From Nocardioides anomalus (lineage in GTDB: Bacteria; Actinomycetota; Actinomycetes; Propionibacteriales; Nocardioidaceae), in contig NZ_CP049257.1 of the NCBI RefSeq assembly GCF_011046535.1, positions 1 through 64,000 of the forward strand: a DNA stretch of 64,000 nucleotides, written 5' to 3'. This document shows, in pieces, positions 1-7,488 of this stretch. The position numbers and the translations under genes were made by a program. Below the pieces are notes generated by a model that was not told where the DNA came from, did no database searches, and saw only the letters and a list, made by a program, of their open reading frames with translations. Position 1 is the first letter of the stretch; the number at the start of each line of letters is the position of its first letter.

Positions 1-425
1 AGGACCGCGCCGAAGACCAGGAAGACCCAGTCGAAGGCCGACAGCGCGGCGGCGCCGAGGGCGATGAAGATCCCGCGCAGCACCAGCGCACCGACGATGC
101 CGTAGAGCAGCACCCGTTGCTGGAGCGCGGCCGGCACGGCGAACGCGGCCAGCAGCAGCATGAAGACGAACAGGTTGTCGACGCTGAGCGACTTCTCGAC
201 CAGGTAGCCGGTGTAGTACTCCACGCCCCGCTCGCCGCCGTGCTGGGACCAGACGTAGAGGCCGAAGGCCAGGGGGATGGCGACGTAGAACGCCGACCAG
301 GCCACGGCCTCGCGCATCGAGACCTCGTGCGGCTTGCGGGTGGCGATGAAGTCCACGACCAGCAGGGCCAGGACGCCGGCGATGGTCACGGCCCAGAGGG
401 TGGGAGTGCCGATGGTGTCGATCAT
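1..425 (-). CDS. TerC-family integral membrane protein (partial, C-terminus outside window)
   Basis: The reverse strand encodes the first 141 or so residues of a polytopic membrane protein that runs off the left edge. It opens with a hydrophobic helix (residues about 10-22), then a second helix, then the signature EKSLSVDNLFVF followed by further helices, which is the TerC/Alx pattern. Members of this family export Mn2+ or are linked to tellurite and pH stress. The ATG at 425 is chosen because GAGGAG lies 7 nt upstream. The leader carries a probable yybP-ykoY riboswitch, which supports a manganese-export role rather than tellurite resistance. Family assignment is firm; substrate is inferred. 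Confidence 0.85.
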   Translation of the reverse strand, partial: MIDTIGTPTLWAVTIAGVLALLVVDFIATRKPHEVSMREAVAWSAFYVAIPLAFGLYVWSQHGGERGVEYYTGYLVEKSLSVDNLFVFMLLLAAFAVPAALQQRVLLYGIVGALVLRGIFIALGAAALSAFDWVFLVFGAV

Positions 426-454
426 GGTGGGGCTCCTCGAGTCATGTGGAACGG

Positions 455-566
455 CTCGAGGTCTCCCTCACCCGGCTCGGTCGCTGCGCGGGCGGCCACC
501 GGGACTCCGGAACGGATCCGTCGTCGTACTGACCGGTGACGCTTGGTGAGGTACTCCCCTCACTGC
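455..566 (-). promoter_or_regulatory. Probable yybP-ykoY (Mn2+-sensing) riboswitch in terC leader
   Basis: Read on the reverse strand, the leader has the 5' block GTGAGGGGAGTACCTCAC (546-563), containing the hallmark GGGGAGTA loop closed by a GTGAGG/CCTCAC helix. A central GTCAGTACGACGAC segment follows, then the 3' block GGGTGAGGGAGACCTCGA (456-473). These two loops dock to form the metal site in the known yybP-ykoY class, and the class is often found before TerC/Alx genes. The distance to the ATG (about 30 nt) suits translational or attenuation control. Assigned from remembered consensus, not from a covariance search. Confidence 0.72.
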
Positions 567-569
567 GGA

Positions 570-575
570 ATTGTA
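570..575 (-). promoter_or_regulatory. Candidate -10 box for the terC transcript
   Basis: Reverse-strand TACAAT lies just before the riboswitch core, so transcription would begin at its 5' edge. No convincing -35 is visible. It overlaps the region immediately after the fahA stop. Confidence 0.35.
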
Positions 576-585
576 ATAGGGCCTT

Positions 586-1677
586 TCAAGGACGCGACCC
601 GACGACGCGACCGGCCACCTCGCCGAGGGTGATCCGTCCGCCGCCGGTGCCGGGCGCGGACGCCCGCAGGACCACCTCGTCGCCGTCCTCGAGGAACCGC
701 TCGTTCCACCACAGCTCGAGCAGGGAGCCGCGCTGGTCAGGCTCCGCCCCGCTGATGGTCCCCGACGCGAACAGGTCGCCCGTGCGCAGCGAGGCGCCGT
801 TGACGGTCAGGTGGGCGAGCATCTGGGCCGGTGACCAGTACTGCGTGCGGTACGGCGGCCGGGAGACGACCTCGCCGTTGAGGACGACCTCGACGGCGAT
901 GTCCAGGCCGTGCGTCGCGCCCGGGCCGAGGTACGCCGCGGGCTCGGGCTCCTGGGCGGGCAGGTCGACCCAGGCCGCGTCGAGCGCGGCGAGCGGCGTC
1001 ACCCACGGCGAGATCGACGTCGCGAAGGACTTGCCCAGGAACGGGCCGAGGGGGACGTACTCGAAGGCCTGCACGTCGCGCGCGGACCAGTCGTTGAGCG
1101 CGGTGACGCCGAAGACGTGGTCGCCCAGCCCGGTGAACGGCACCGACGAGCCGAGCTCGGACGGCGCGCCCACCACGAAGCCGAGCTCGGCCTCGATGTC
1201 CAGGCGCTGCGAGGGGCCGTAGCCGTCCCGAGTGAGCCCGTGCGGACGGGTGATCGGCGTACCTGACACGACGACCGTGCCGGCCCGGCCGTGGTAGCCG
1301 ATCGGCAGGTGCCGCCACGCGGCCGGCAGGGAGGGCGCGTCGGGTCGGAAGATCTGGCCCACGTTGGTGGCGTGGTCGAGCGAGGCGTAGAAGTCGACGT
1401 AGTCGGCCACCTCGACGGGCAGGTGCAGCACCGCGTCGTCCAGCGCCACCAGGTCGGCGCCGTCGACCAGGCCGGCCACCTCCTCGCGGGTCTGGCGCCA
1501 CACCTCGGCGCCGAGCGCCATGAACGCGTTGAGCGACGGCTGCGCGAACTCGGGGCGCCCGGTCGCGGCGTGCAGGTCGAGCACGCCGTCGCCGTAGCGC
1601 ACCCCGACGCGGCGCTCGCCGCCCGCGACGGAGAACACGCCGTAGGGCAGGTGGTCGAGGCCGAAGCCGTCACTCAT
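586..1677 (-). CDS. fahA: Fumarylacetoacetase (fumarylacetoacetate hydrolase)
   Basis: Cleaves fumarylacetoacetate to fumarate and acetoacetate, the last step of tyrosine/homogentisate degradation in the cytosol. The 363-residue protein carries a short N-terminal SH3-like part, then the FAH catalytic fold with YASLDHATNVGQIFRP, LPIGYHGRAG, the metal-binding DIEAELGF acidic cluster, and NDWSARDVQ...GPFLGKSFATS. It is somewhat shorter than the 400-430 residues common in the family, the N-terminal domain being compact. The ATG at 1677 overlaps the stop of the preceding gene by 8 bp, showing operon coupling. Together with hmgA across the divergent promoter it completes the two ring-cleavage-side steps; a maleylacetoacetate isomerase is not seen in the window. 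Confidence 0.93.
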   Translation of the reverse strand: MSDGFGLDHLPYGVFSVAGGERRVGVRYGDGVLDLHAATGRPEFAQPSLNAFMALGAEVWRQTREEVAGLVDGADLVALDDAVLHLPVEVADYVDFYASLDHATNVGQIFRPDAPSLPAAWRHLPIGYHGRAGTVVVSGTPITRPHGLTRDGYGPSQRLDIEAELGFVVGAPSELGSSVPFTGLGDHVFGVTALNDWSARDVQAFEYVPLGPFLGKSFATSISPWVTPLAALDAAWVDLPAQEPEPAAYLGPGATHGLDIAVEVVLNGEVVSRPPYRTQYWSPAQMLAHLTVNGASLRTGDLFASGTISGAEPDQRGSLLELWWNERFLEDGDEVVLRASAPGTGGGRITLGEVAGRVVGSRP

Positions 1678-2428
1678 CGAGCAGTCCCATCGTCCGGAGG
1701 TCGTCGTAGGGCTCGGTGATCGAGCAGGAGCCGAAGGAGGTGAACCAGCGTCGCGCGCGAGCGTCCGGGACGGGCGGCTCGGGGGAGTCCAGCACCGCGA
1801 CCGCGTCGTCGACGGAGCCGCCGTCCCACAGCGCGGCCGTGGCGGCCAGAACGTTGAGGAACCCGTGCCCCTGCGCGTGCCGGACGGCGTGGTGCAGCCC
1901 GGCCGTGGCCTTGAACGGCGTCTCGCGGTCCAGGGCCGCGTCGATCCAGCCGGCCAGCACGGGGGTGGGGAGGTCGAGGGTGCGGAACTTCAGCCGGTGA
2001 CCGGCGCCGGCCACCTCGTCGGCCGCGGCCAGCCACGAGGCCTCGCCGGGGCCGCGCGGCAGCTCCACGAAGAGGGGCACGTCGCCCAGGTCGGCCGCGG
2101 CGGTGGTGACCCGCCGGGCGTTGCCGCCCAGGTCGTCGAGGTCACGCAGCGCGATCTCGACCCCGGCGAGCGCCAGGCCCAGCCGCTCGCACAGCGCGAC
2201 CGGCCCGGCCAGCTGACCCGCCCCGCCGGTGACGACGACCGAGACCGGCCCCGCGAAGCCGCGGAGCAGCGGCAGGTCGGTGTCGCGGACCACCAGGCTG
2301 CCGACCAGGTCGCGCTGGTCGCCGCGGCGCTCGGCGTACGCCGCGAGCGCGTCGGGCAGCGGCGCGTCGCCCGGCGGGAAGACCGCCGCGTCGTCGACGA
2401 GCCGGCGGAACAGGTCGGGAACGGTCAC
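1670..2428 (-). CDS. Conserved protein of unknown function in the homogentisate operon
   Basis: A 252-residue soluble protein whose GTG start at 2428 overlaps the stop of the upstream IclR gene (GTGA), and whose stop overlaps the fahA ATG. No enzyme family is certain. Visible features are an N-terminal DDAAVFPPGDAPLPDAL segment, a central VEIALRD region, KFRTLDLPTPV, and a conserved-looking block PFKATAGLHHAVR near residue 180 followed by HGFLNVLAA. I recall similar FKATAGLHH proteins beside homogentisate genes in other actinobacteria but know of no assigned role. The alternating pattern with several short predicted strands and helices would suit a TIM-barrel-like enzyme, perhaps filling the missing maleylacetoacetate isomerisation step; that is speculation. 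Confidence 0.8.
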   Translation of the reverse strand: MTVPDLFRRLVDDAAVFPPGDAPLPDALAAYAERRGDQRDLVGSLVVRDTDLPLLRGFAGPVSVVVTGGAGQLAGPVALCERLGLALAGVEIALRDLDDLGGNARRVTTAAADLGDVPLFVELPRGPGEASWLAAADEVAGAGHRLKFRTLDLPTPVLAGWIDAALDRETPFKATAGLHHAVRHAQGHGFLNVLAATAALWDGGSVDDAVAVLDSPEPPVPDARARRWFTSFGSCSITEPYDDLRTMGLLDE

Positions 2429-3099
2429 GGGGCCAGCCTGCCGATCTCGGCCGCGGTCTCGAGCAGCGGGGTGCGGACGCGCTCGACCACCGCCGGGTCG
2501 TAGCTGACCACGGTCGCGGCCGCCGGCGCCGCCCACCCGGGCAGGGGTACGGCGAGCCCGTGGGCGCCGGGGTTGAGCTCGCCGTGGGTCACCGCGACGC
2601 CGGCGTAGCGGGCCAGGGTGACCGCCACGGGCTCGTCGTCGACCGCCGGGGCGGAGGCCACGGCCGCGATCCCGCCGGCGCCCCGGTCCAGCGGCTCGCG
2701 GTGCCCGAGCCGGTAGGCGAACTGCGGTCCCTCGGCGGCAGGGTGCGCGACCAGCGTGGTGACCGCGGCGCCCTCCTCGACCTCGACCAGGCTGACGGCC
2801 AGCCCGATCCGGTCGGCCAGGTCCTGGAGCAACGGCGCGGCGAGGTCGCGCAGCGCCAGCGGCGCGCTCGCCGCCAGGGCGGTGACGGCCGGGCCGACGT
2901 GGTGGCGCCCGCGCGCGTCGCGGCGGGCGAAGCCGGTGCCGACCAGCGAGACCAGCAGCCGGTGCACGACCGTGCGGTGCAGCCCGGTCACCTCGGCCAC
3001 CTGGGCCGTGCTCAGCCCGTCGGTGTGCCGGCCCAGCTCGCGCAGGACGGCCAGACCGCGCTCCAGGGTCTGGGCGCCGGAGGGGGTTCCGGTGGGCAC
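2425..3099 (-). CDS. IclR-family transcriptional regulator, likely of homogentisate catabolism
   Basis: A 224-residue regulator with an N-terminal winged helix-turn-helix (residues about 8-60; QTLERGLAVL, LSTAQVAEVTGLHRTVVHRLL) and an IclR-type effector domain. The effector domain is somewhat shorter than usual (families average about 250 residues), with the C-terminal lobe abbreviated. The GTG start at 3099 is the first plausible one. It is first in a leftward operon with the unknown protein and fahA and diverges from hmgA with only 66 bp between starts, so the likely ligand is homogentisate or an upstream aromatic acid. A palindrome in the shared promoter is a good operator candidate. Confidence 0.88.
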   Translation of the reverse strand: MPTGTPSGAQTLERGLAVLRELGRHTDGLSTAQVAEVTGLHRTVVHRLLVSLVGTGFARRDARGRHHVGPAVTALAASAPLALRDLAAPLLQDLADRIGLAVSLVEVEEGAAVTTLVAHPAAEGPQFAYRLGHREPLDRGAGGIAAVASAPAVDDEPVAVTLARYAGVAVTHGELNPGAHGLAVPLPGWAAPAAATVVSYDPAVVERVRTPLLETAAEIGRLAP

Positions 3100-3116
3100 G
3101 GGCTCACGCTAGCGTG

Positions 3117-3135
3117 CTGTGCGTTCTCCGCACAG
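3117..3135. promoter_or_regulatory. Perfect inverted repeat, candidate IclR operator between iclR and hmgA
   Basis: CTGTGCG-TTCTC-CGCACAG, a perfect 7-bp inverted repeat with a 5-nt spacer, lies in the 66-bp divergent intergenic region, where binding could control both directions. It is not a terminator because no U-tract follows on either strand. Confidence 0.5.
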
Positions 3136-3165
3136 TGGCGTGCGGATATAGGACAGGGAGCGAGC

Positions 3166-4350
3166 ATGGCGCACTACCGGTCGATCGGTGAGGTCCCGCC
3201 GAAGCGGCACACCCAGCACCGCGACAGCCAGGGACGGCTCTACCGCGAGGAGCTGATGGGCGAGGAGGGGTTCTCCTCGGACTCCGCGCTGCTCTACCAC
3301 CGCGGGGTGCCGTCGGCGATCACCGCGAGCGAGGTCTGGGAGCTGCCCGACCAGACCCGGGTGCCCAACCACCCGCTCAAGCCCCGCCACCTGAGGCTGC
3401 ACGAGCTGGCCACGGACCCGTCCTCCGGGGGCGACCCGGTCACCGGTCGCCGCCTGGTGCTCGGCAACCACGACGTCCGCATCGGCTACGTGCAGACCGG
3501 GGTCGACCCGTCGGCGTACTACCGCAACGCGATCGGCGACGAGTGCGTGTACGTCGAGCAGGGCAGCGGCAGCGTCGAGACCGTCCTCGGCGTGGTGGGC
3601 TACCGCACCGGCGACTACGTCGTGGTCCCGCGGGCCACCACGCACCGGTGGGTGCCCGCCGAGCCGAGCCGGCTCTACGCCATCGAGGCCAACAGCCACA
3701 TCGCGCCGCCCAAGCGCTACCTGTCGCGCTACGGCCAGCTGCTCGAGCACGCGCCGTACTGCGAGCGCGACCTGCACGGCCCGACCGAGCCGTTCCTGGT
3801 CGAGGGCGCCGACGTCGAGGTGCTGGTCAAGCACCGCACGTCGGCCGGGATCGTGGGCACGCGGATGACGTACGCGACGCACCCGTTCGACGTGGTCGGG
3901 TGGGACGGCTGCCTCTACCCCTACACGTTCAACGTCGAGGACTACATGCCGATCACCGGCAAGGTCCACCAGCCGCCGCCGGTGCACCAGGTCTTCGAGG
4001 GCCAGAACTTCGTCATCTGCAACTTCCTGCCCCGCAAGGTGGACTACCACCCGCTCGCGATCCCGGTGCCGTACTACCACTCGAACGTCGACAGCGACGA
4101 GGTCATGTTCTACGTCGGCGGCGACTACGAGGCGCGCAAGGGGTCGGGCATCGGCCTGGGGTCGATCTCGCTGCACCCGGGCGGCTACGCCCACGGGCCG
4201 CAGCCGAGCGCCATCGAGGCCTCGCTGGGCGCGGAGTGCTTCGAGGAGTCCGCGGTCATGGTCGACACCTTCGCGCCGCTCGACCTCGGCGAGGGCGGGC
4301 TGGCGGTCGAGGACCCGGCGTACGCCTGGACCTGGGCGAAGGACTCCTGA
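3166..4350 (+). CDS. hmgA: Homogentisate 1,2-dioxygenase
   Basis: Opens the aromatic ring of homogentisate with O2 and Fe2+ to give maleylacetoacetate. The 394-residue cupin protein has HPLKPRHLRLHEL near residue 69, a cupin strand set with HRWVP and HIAPPKRY, and C-terminal iron-ligand candidates H305 (in PYYHSN), E312 (DSDEVMF) and H343 (GYAHGP), matching the His-Glu-His triad of the family. It is shorter than the 430-445 residues of human or Pseudomonas enzymes, as for many actinobacterial forms. The ATG at 3166 follows a GGGAG ribosome site. An open frame continues upstream to 2560 but runs through the divergent regulator and is not used. A strong hairpin ends the gene. Confidence 0.95.
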   Translation: MAHYRSIGEVPPKRHTQHRDSQGRLYREELMGEEGFSSDSALLYHRGVPSAITASEVWELPDQTRVPNHPLKPRHLRLHELATDPSSGGDPVTGRRLVLGNHDVRIGYVQTGVDPSAYYRNAIGDECVYVEQGSGSVETVLGVVGYRTGDYVVVPRATTHRWVPAEPSRLYAIEANSHIAPPKRYLSRYGQLLEHAPYCERDLHGPTEPFLVEGADVEVLVKHRTSAGIVGTRMTYATHPFDVVGWDGCLYPYTFNVEDYMPITGKVHQPPPVHQVFEGQNFVICNFLPRKVDYHPLAIPVPYYHSNVDSDEVMFYVGGDYEARKGSGIGLGSISLHPGGYAHGPQPSAIEASLGAECFEESAVMVDTFAPLDLGEGGLAVEDPAYAWTWAKDS

Positions 4351-4353
4351 CGC

Positions 4354-4391
4354 CGACGACGGCCCGGCGCGTGCGCGCCGGGCCGTCGTCG
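4354..4391. terminator. Bidirectional terminator hairpin between hmgA and the RDD gene
   Basis: Arms 4354-4371 and 4374-4391 are perfectly complementary over 18 bp with a 2-nt centre. The hairpin lies 3 bp after the hmgA stop and just before the end of the convergent RDD gene, so it can serve both. There is no poly-U, as is usual in high-GC actinobacteria. Confidence 0.8.
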
Positions 4392-4405
4392 AGGTGCAGC
4401 GTGGG

Positions 4406-5030
4406 TCAGCCGATCTTGATGACCTGGGTGCCGCCCGCGAACTTGTCGAACCAGTGCTGGCGCCGCGGGTCGCTGTTGATGTTGACCGCGATGAGGATGA
4501 TCGACGCGATCTCGGCCAGCGCGCCGAGGCACGGCACGATGCCGAAGGCGTACCAGATGTTGCGCTTGATCGACTCGTTCATGGTCGGGTTGCTGTGCCC
4601 GTCGGGGCCGACGACCTTGAGCTTGAGCACCTGCTTGCCGACGGTCTGGCCGCGGTTGGAGTCGAGGTAGCCGAAGTAGCCCAGGGCCAGGACCGCGGTG
4701 ATGACGCCGCCGATGAACAGTCCGGCCCAGTAGCCGACGGCCGCCTGGAAGATGAACTGCAGGATCGCCGCCGGGATGCCGACGATGAGGCCGTCGATGA
4801 GGCGGGCCAGGAAGCGGTCCAGCAGGCTGCCGGGGGCGCCGACGCCGGAGGCGGGAGCGCCCGGGGCGCCGTAGGCCGGCGGGGGCGGGGGCGGCGGGGT
4901 GCCGTAGTTCGCCGCCGGGGGCGGCGGGACCGCTCCACCCGCCGGGGGCGGCGGCGGGGGCGGCGTCGCGCCCGGGGTCGGGTCGCCCGGCTCGGGCGTC
5001 GACCCGGCGGGGGGGCTCGCTGCTGCTCAT
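4406..5030 (-). pseudogene. RDD-family membrane protein, frameshifted in a C7 run near the N-terminus
   Basis: The reading frame from the best start, ATG at 5030 with GGAG upstream, does not stay in the frame of the recognisable RDD domain. If the run of seven C (reverse strand, about 5010-5016) had six, translation would give MSSSEPPAGSTPEPG, then a proline/glycine-rich cytoplasmic tail of about 60 residues, then the RDD domain with LLDRFLARLIDGLIVG, three to four membrane helices, and a C-terminal WFDKFAGGTQVI. In the as-read sequence the RDD frame has a TGA immediately upstream and no ATG, GTG or TTG before the domain. This is either a real phase-variable or inactivating indel or a homopolymer sequencing error. 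RDD proteins are small transporters or antiporters of uncertain substrate. Confidence 0.75.
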
Positions 5031-5204
5031 GGTGGTGCTCCGTTCTCGTGTGGGTGCGACGCAGGTCCGACGTACGACGGGGCTCCGGCGTTGCGAACGG
5101 GGCCGAAGATAGCGGCTCCGGTGGCCCAGCGGCAGGACCCAGGCGGGCCATTGCCAGCGCGTCGGCCCGGGACGGTTGTCCCCGCCCGTGGGCACACTGG
5201 TCCC

Positions 5205-6170
5205 GTGAGCAACCTCGAGGACCGACCCGACGAGCTCGTGTGCGCGGCGGCGCGCGGCGGGGTCGAGGTGATGACCCCGCGCGACGTGCCGCTGGGTGGG
5301 CCGCGGGCGATGACCGTGCGCCGCACCCTGCCGCAGCGCGAGCGCTCGCTGATCGGCGCGTGGTGCTTCCTGGACCACTACGGCCCCGACGACGTCGCCG
5401 ACACCGGCGGCATGACGGTCGCCCCGCACCCGCACACCGGGCTGCAGACCGTCTCGTGGCTGTTCACGGGCGAGGTCGAGCACCGCGACTCGGCCGGGCA
5501 CCACGCCGTGGTCCGACCCGGCGAGCTCAACCTGATGACCGCGGGCCACGGCATCTCCCACTCCGAGGTCTCGCCTGCCTCGGTCCGCACGCTGCACGGC
5601 GCCCAGCTGTGGGTGGCCCTGCCCGCCGACGCCCGCGACGGCGCCCCGCGCTTCGACCACTACGCGCCGCCCGCCGTCCAGGGCGAGGGCTGGACCGCGC
5701 GCGTCTTCCTCGGCTCGCTGCTCGGCTCGACCTCACCGGTGCCGACCGCGACGCCGCTGCTCGGCGCCGAGCTGGTCCTCACCGCCGGGACCGAGGTGCA
5801 CCTCGACGTCGACGCCTCCTACGAACACGGCGTCCTGGTCGACACCGGTGTGGTCTCGCTCGGCGAGGTCGAGGTGGAGGAGCACGAGCTGGCCTACCTG
5901 CCGCCCGGCTCGCAGCGGCTCTCGGTCGACGCCCACGAGGACGCCCGGGTGCTGCTGCTCGGCGGACCGCCGTTCGGCGAGCCCATCGTCATGTGGTGGA
6001 ACTTCGTCGGTCGCAGCCACGAGGAGGTCGTCGCCTTCCGCGAGGACTGGATGGCCCAGCTCGAGGCAGGGGCGTACGCCGACGGGCGCTTCGGCGTGCC
6101 GACCGGCAACACGCTCGCGCCGATCCCGGCCCCGGCGCTGCCCAACGCCCGGCTGCGCGAGCGCCGCTGA
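5205..6170 (+). CDS. Pirin-family bicupin protein
   Basis: A 321-residue bicupin. The N-terminal cupin has PHPHTGLQTVSWL and GHGISHSE, which provide the His-His-His-Glu metal site of pirins; the C-terminal half contains the second cupin ending in GGPPFGEPIVMWWNFVGR. Pirins range from quercetinases to redox-responsive cofactors, so the activity cannot be read from sequence. The GTG at 5205 is chosen because a CACACT-GGTCCC-GTG arrangement suggests a leaderless transcript; a longer frame upstream has no conserved sequence. The stop overlaps the start of tag by one base, so the two genes are co-transcribed. Confidence 0.88.
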   Translation: MSNLEDRPDELVCAAARGGVEVMTPRDVPLGGPRAMTVRRTLPQRERSLIGAWCFLDHYGPDDVADTGGMTVAPHPHTGLQTVSWLFTGEVEHRDSAGHHAVVRPGELNLMTAGHGISHSEVSPASVRTLHGAQLWVALPADARDGAPRFDHYAPPAVQGEGWTARVFLGSLLGSTSPVPTATPLLGAELVLTAGTEVHLDVDASYEHGVLVDTGVVSLGEVEVEEHELAYLPPGSQRLSVDAHEDARVLLLGGPPFGEPIVMWWNFVGRSHEEVVAFREDWMAQLEAGAYADGRFGVPTGNTLAPIPAPALPNARLRERR

Positions 6171-6748
6171 TGGCCGGCCCGATCCTCGGCGAGGACGGCG
6201 TCGCGCGCTGCCCGTGGGCCGGCGGGCCCGGCGTGATGCGCGACTACCACGACACCGAGTGGGGCACCCACGTGTCGGGGGAGGCGGCCTACCTCGAGCG
6301 GCTCACCCTCGAGGCGTTCCAGTCCGGGCTGTCCTGGTCCACGATCCTCAACAAGCGCGAGGCCCTCCGCGAGGTGTTCCACCACTTCGACGCCGACCGG
6401 ATCGCGGCCTTCGACGAGGCCGACGAGGCCCGGCTCATGGCCGACGCGCGGATCGTGCGCAACCGGGCCAAGATCAGCGCCGCGGTGGTCAACGCGCGCG
6501 CGACCGTCGCGCTGCGCGACGCCGAGGGGCTCGAGGCGCTGGTGCTGTCCTTCGCCCCCGCGTCGCCGCCCGCCCCGCGGACCACCGAGGAGATGGAGAC
6601 CACGTCGCCGGAGTCCAAGGCGTTGTCCAAGGAGCTGAAGAGGCGCGGCTTCGCCTTCGTCGGGCCGACCACGATGTTCGCGCTCATGGAGGCGCTCGGG
6701 ATCTTCGACCCGCACCTGGTCGGCTGCTTCCGCCGCGCTACCGCCTGA
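6170..6748 (+). CDS. tag: DNA-3-methyladenine glycosylase I
   Basis: Excises 3-methyladenine from alkylated DNA in base-excision repair. The 192-residue length matches the family (187 in E. coli). The four zinc ligands are present: C14 (RCPW), H27 (YHDTEWG), H182 and C186 (HLVGCF). The catalytic/recognition region LTLEAFQSGLSWSTILNKRE and the helix-hairpin-helix-like KRRGFAFVGPTTMFALMEA are also intact. The start overlaps the pirin stop (TGATG), and the C-terminus overlaps the convergent methyltransferase-like gene by 11 bp. Confidence 0.95.
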   Translation: MAGPILGEDGVARCPWAGGPGVMRDYHDTEWGTHVSGEAAYLERLTLEAFQSGLSWSTILNKREALREVFHHFDADRIAAFDEADEARLMADARIVRNRAKISAAVVNARATVALRDAEGLEALVLSFAPASPPAPRTTEEMETTSPESKALSKELKRRGFAFVGPTTMFALMEALGIFDPHLVGCFRRATA

Positions 6749-7445
6749 GGCCGGGCACCAGTGCGGGCACCCGCGCGGCGTAGTCGTCGTACGCCGCGCC
6801 GAAGCTGCGGCGCAGGTCGCGCTCCTCGAAGCGCGTGCCGAGGACGACGTACGCCGTGGCCGCGCCGGCGAACAGCAGGTGCGAGGCGCTCATCGTGGGC
6901 GTGGCCCAGAAGACGACGATCAGCCCGGTCATGAGCGGGTGCCGGACCACGGCGTACAGGCCGGTGGTCTGCAGGCCGCCGTCCGGCTCGACCGGGCGGC
7001 CCCACCCGGCCTGGCGCAGGCCCGTCAGCTCAAGCTGGTCGATGGCGTGGGTGGAGACCACGGCCAGGACCCAGCCGGCGCCGTAGACCACCCAGAGCAC
7101 CCAGCCGAACGACGGCACGGCCCACACCCGACCGCCGAACGGCTCCCACAGCGAGAAGAGCAGCGCGAGCACCAGGTCGGTGGCCAGCACGTACGCCGTG
7201 CGCTCGAGCGCGGCCGGCACCCACGCGCGCAGCCGGGCCTTGACCGACCGGCGGGCCAGCACCGAGTGCTGGAGCGCGAAGAGGCCGAGCAGGGCGAGGT
7301 CGACGACGACGGCCGGGAGGGTGCCGACCCGGTGCGGGCCGTCGACGGTCCGCGGGACGACGACGCCGGCCAGGAACAGCAGGGCCCAGAGCATGACCAG
7401 GTTGAACCCGGCCCAGCCGAGCGCGGAGAGCAGACGAGGAGCCAT
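6738..7445 (-). CDS. Membrane methyltransferase-like protein (NnrU / methanethiol S-methyltransferase family)
   Basis: A 235-residue membrane protein with about six hydrophobic helices. Family marks are LFALQHSVLARRSVK near residue 60, then GLYAVVRHPLMTGLIVVFW near residue 165 and the C-terminal FEERDLRRSFGAAYDDYAARVPALVP, a pattern shared by NnrU, isoprenylcysteine methyltransferase-like proteins and the MddA methanethiol S-methyltransferases. MddA makes dimethyl sulfide from methanethiol using S-adenosylmethionine; this protein fits in length and motif order, but the exact substrate is uncertain. The ATG at 7445 is the only good start. It is transcribed leftward, convergent on tag. Confidence 0.75.
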   Translation of the reverse strand: MAPRLLSALGWAGFNLVMLWALLFLAGVVVPRTVDGPHRVGTLPAVVVDLALLGLFALQHSVLARRSVKARLRAWVPAALERTAYVLATDLVLALLFSLWEPFGGRVWAVPSFGWVLWVVYGAGWVLAVVSTHAIDQLELTGLRQAGWGRPVEPDGGLQTTGLYAVVRHPLMTGLIVVFWATPTMSASHLLFAGAATAYVVLGTRFEERDLRRSFGAAYDDYAARVPALVPGLRR

Positions 7446-7488
7446 GCCACGATCCTGCGGCCGGGCCGGGTCGCGGGCAGCCGGGGAA

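Noticed and set aside
2560..3165. An N-terminal extension of hmgA
   Set aside because: The in-frame sequence is antisense to the IclR gene and has no cupin similarity; ATG at 3166 has a ribosome site.
5091..5204. An earlier ATG for the pirin gene
   Set aside because: The extension is Pro/Arg-rich without conservation, and GTG at 5205 has a promoter-like box at the right distance.
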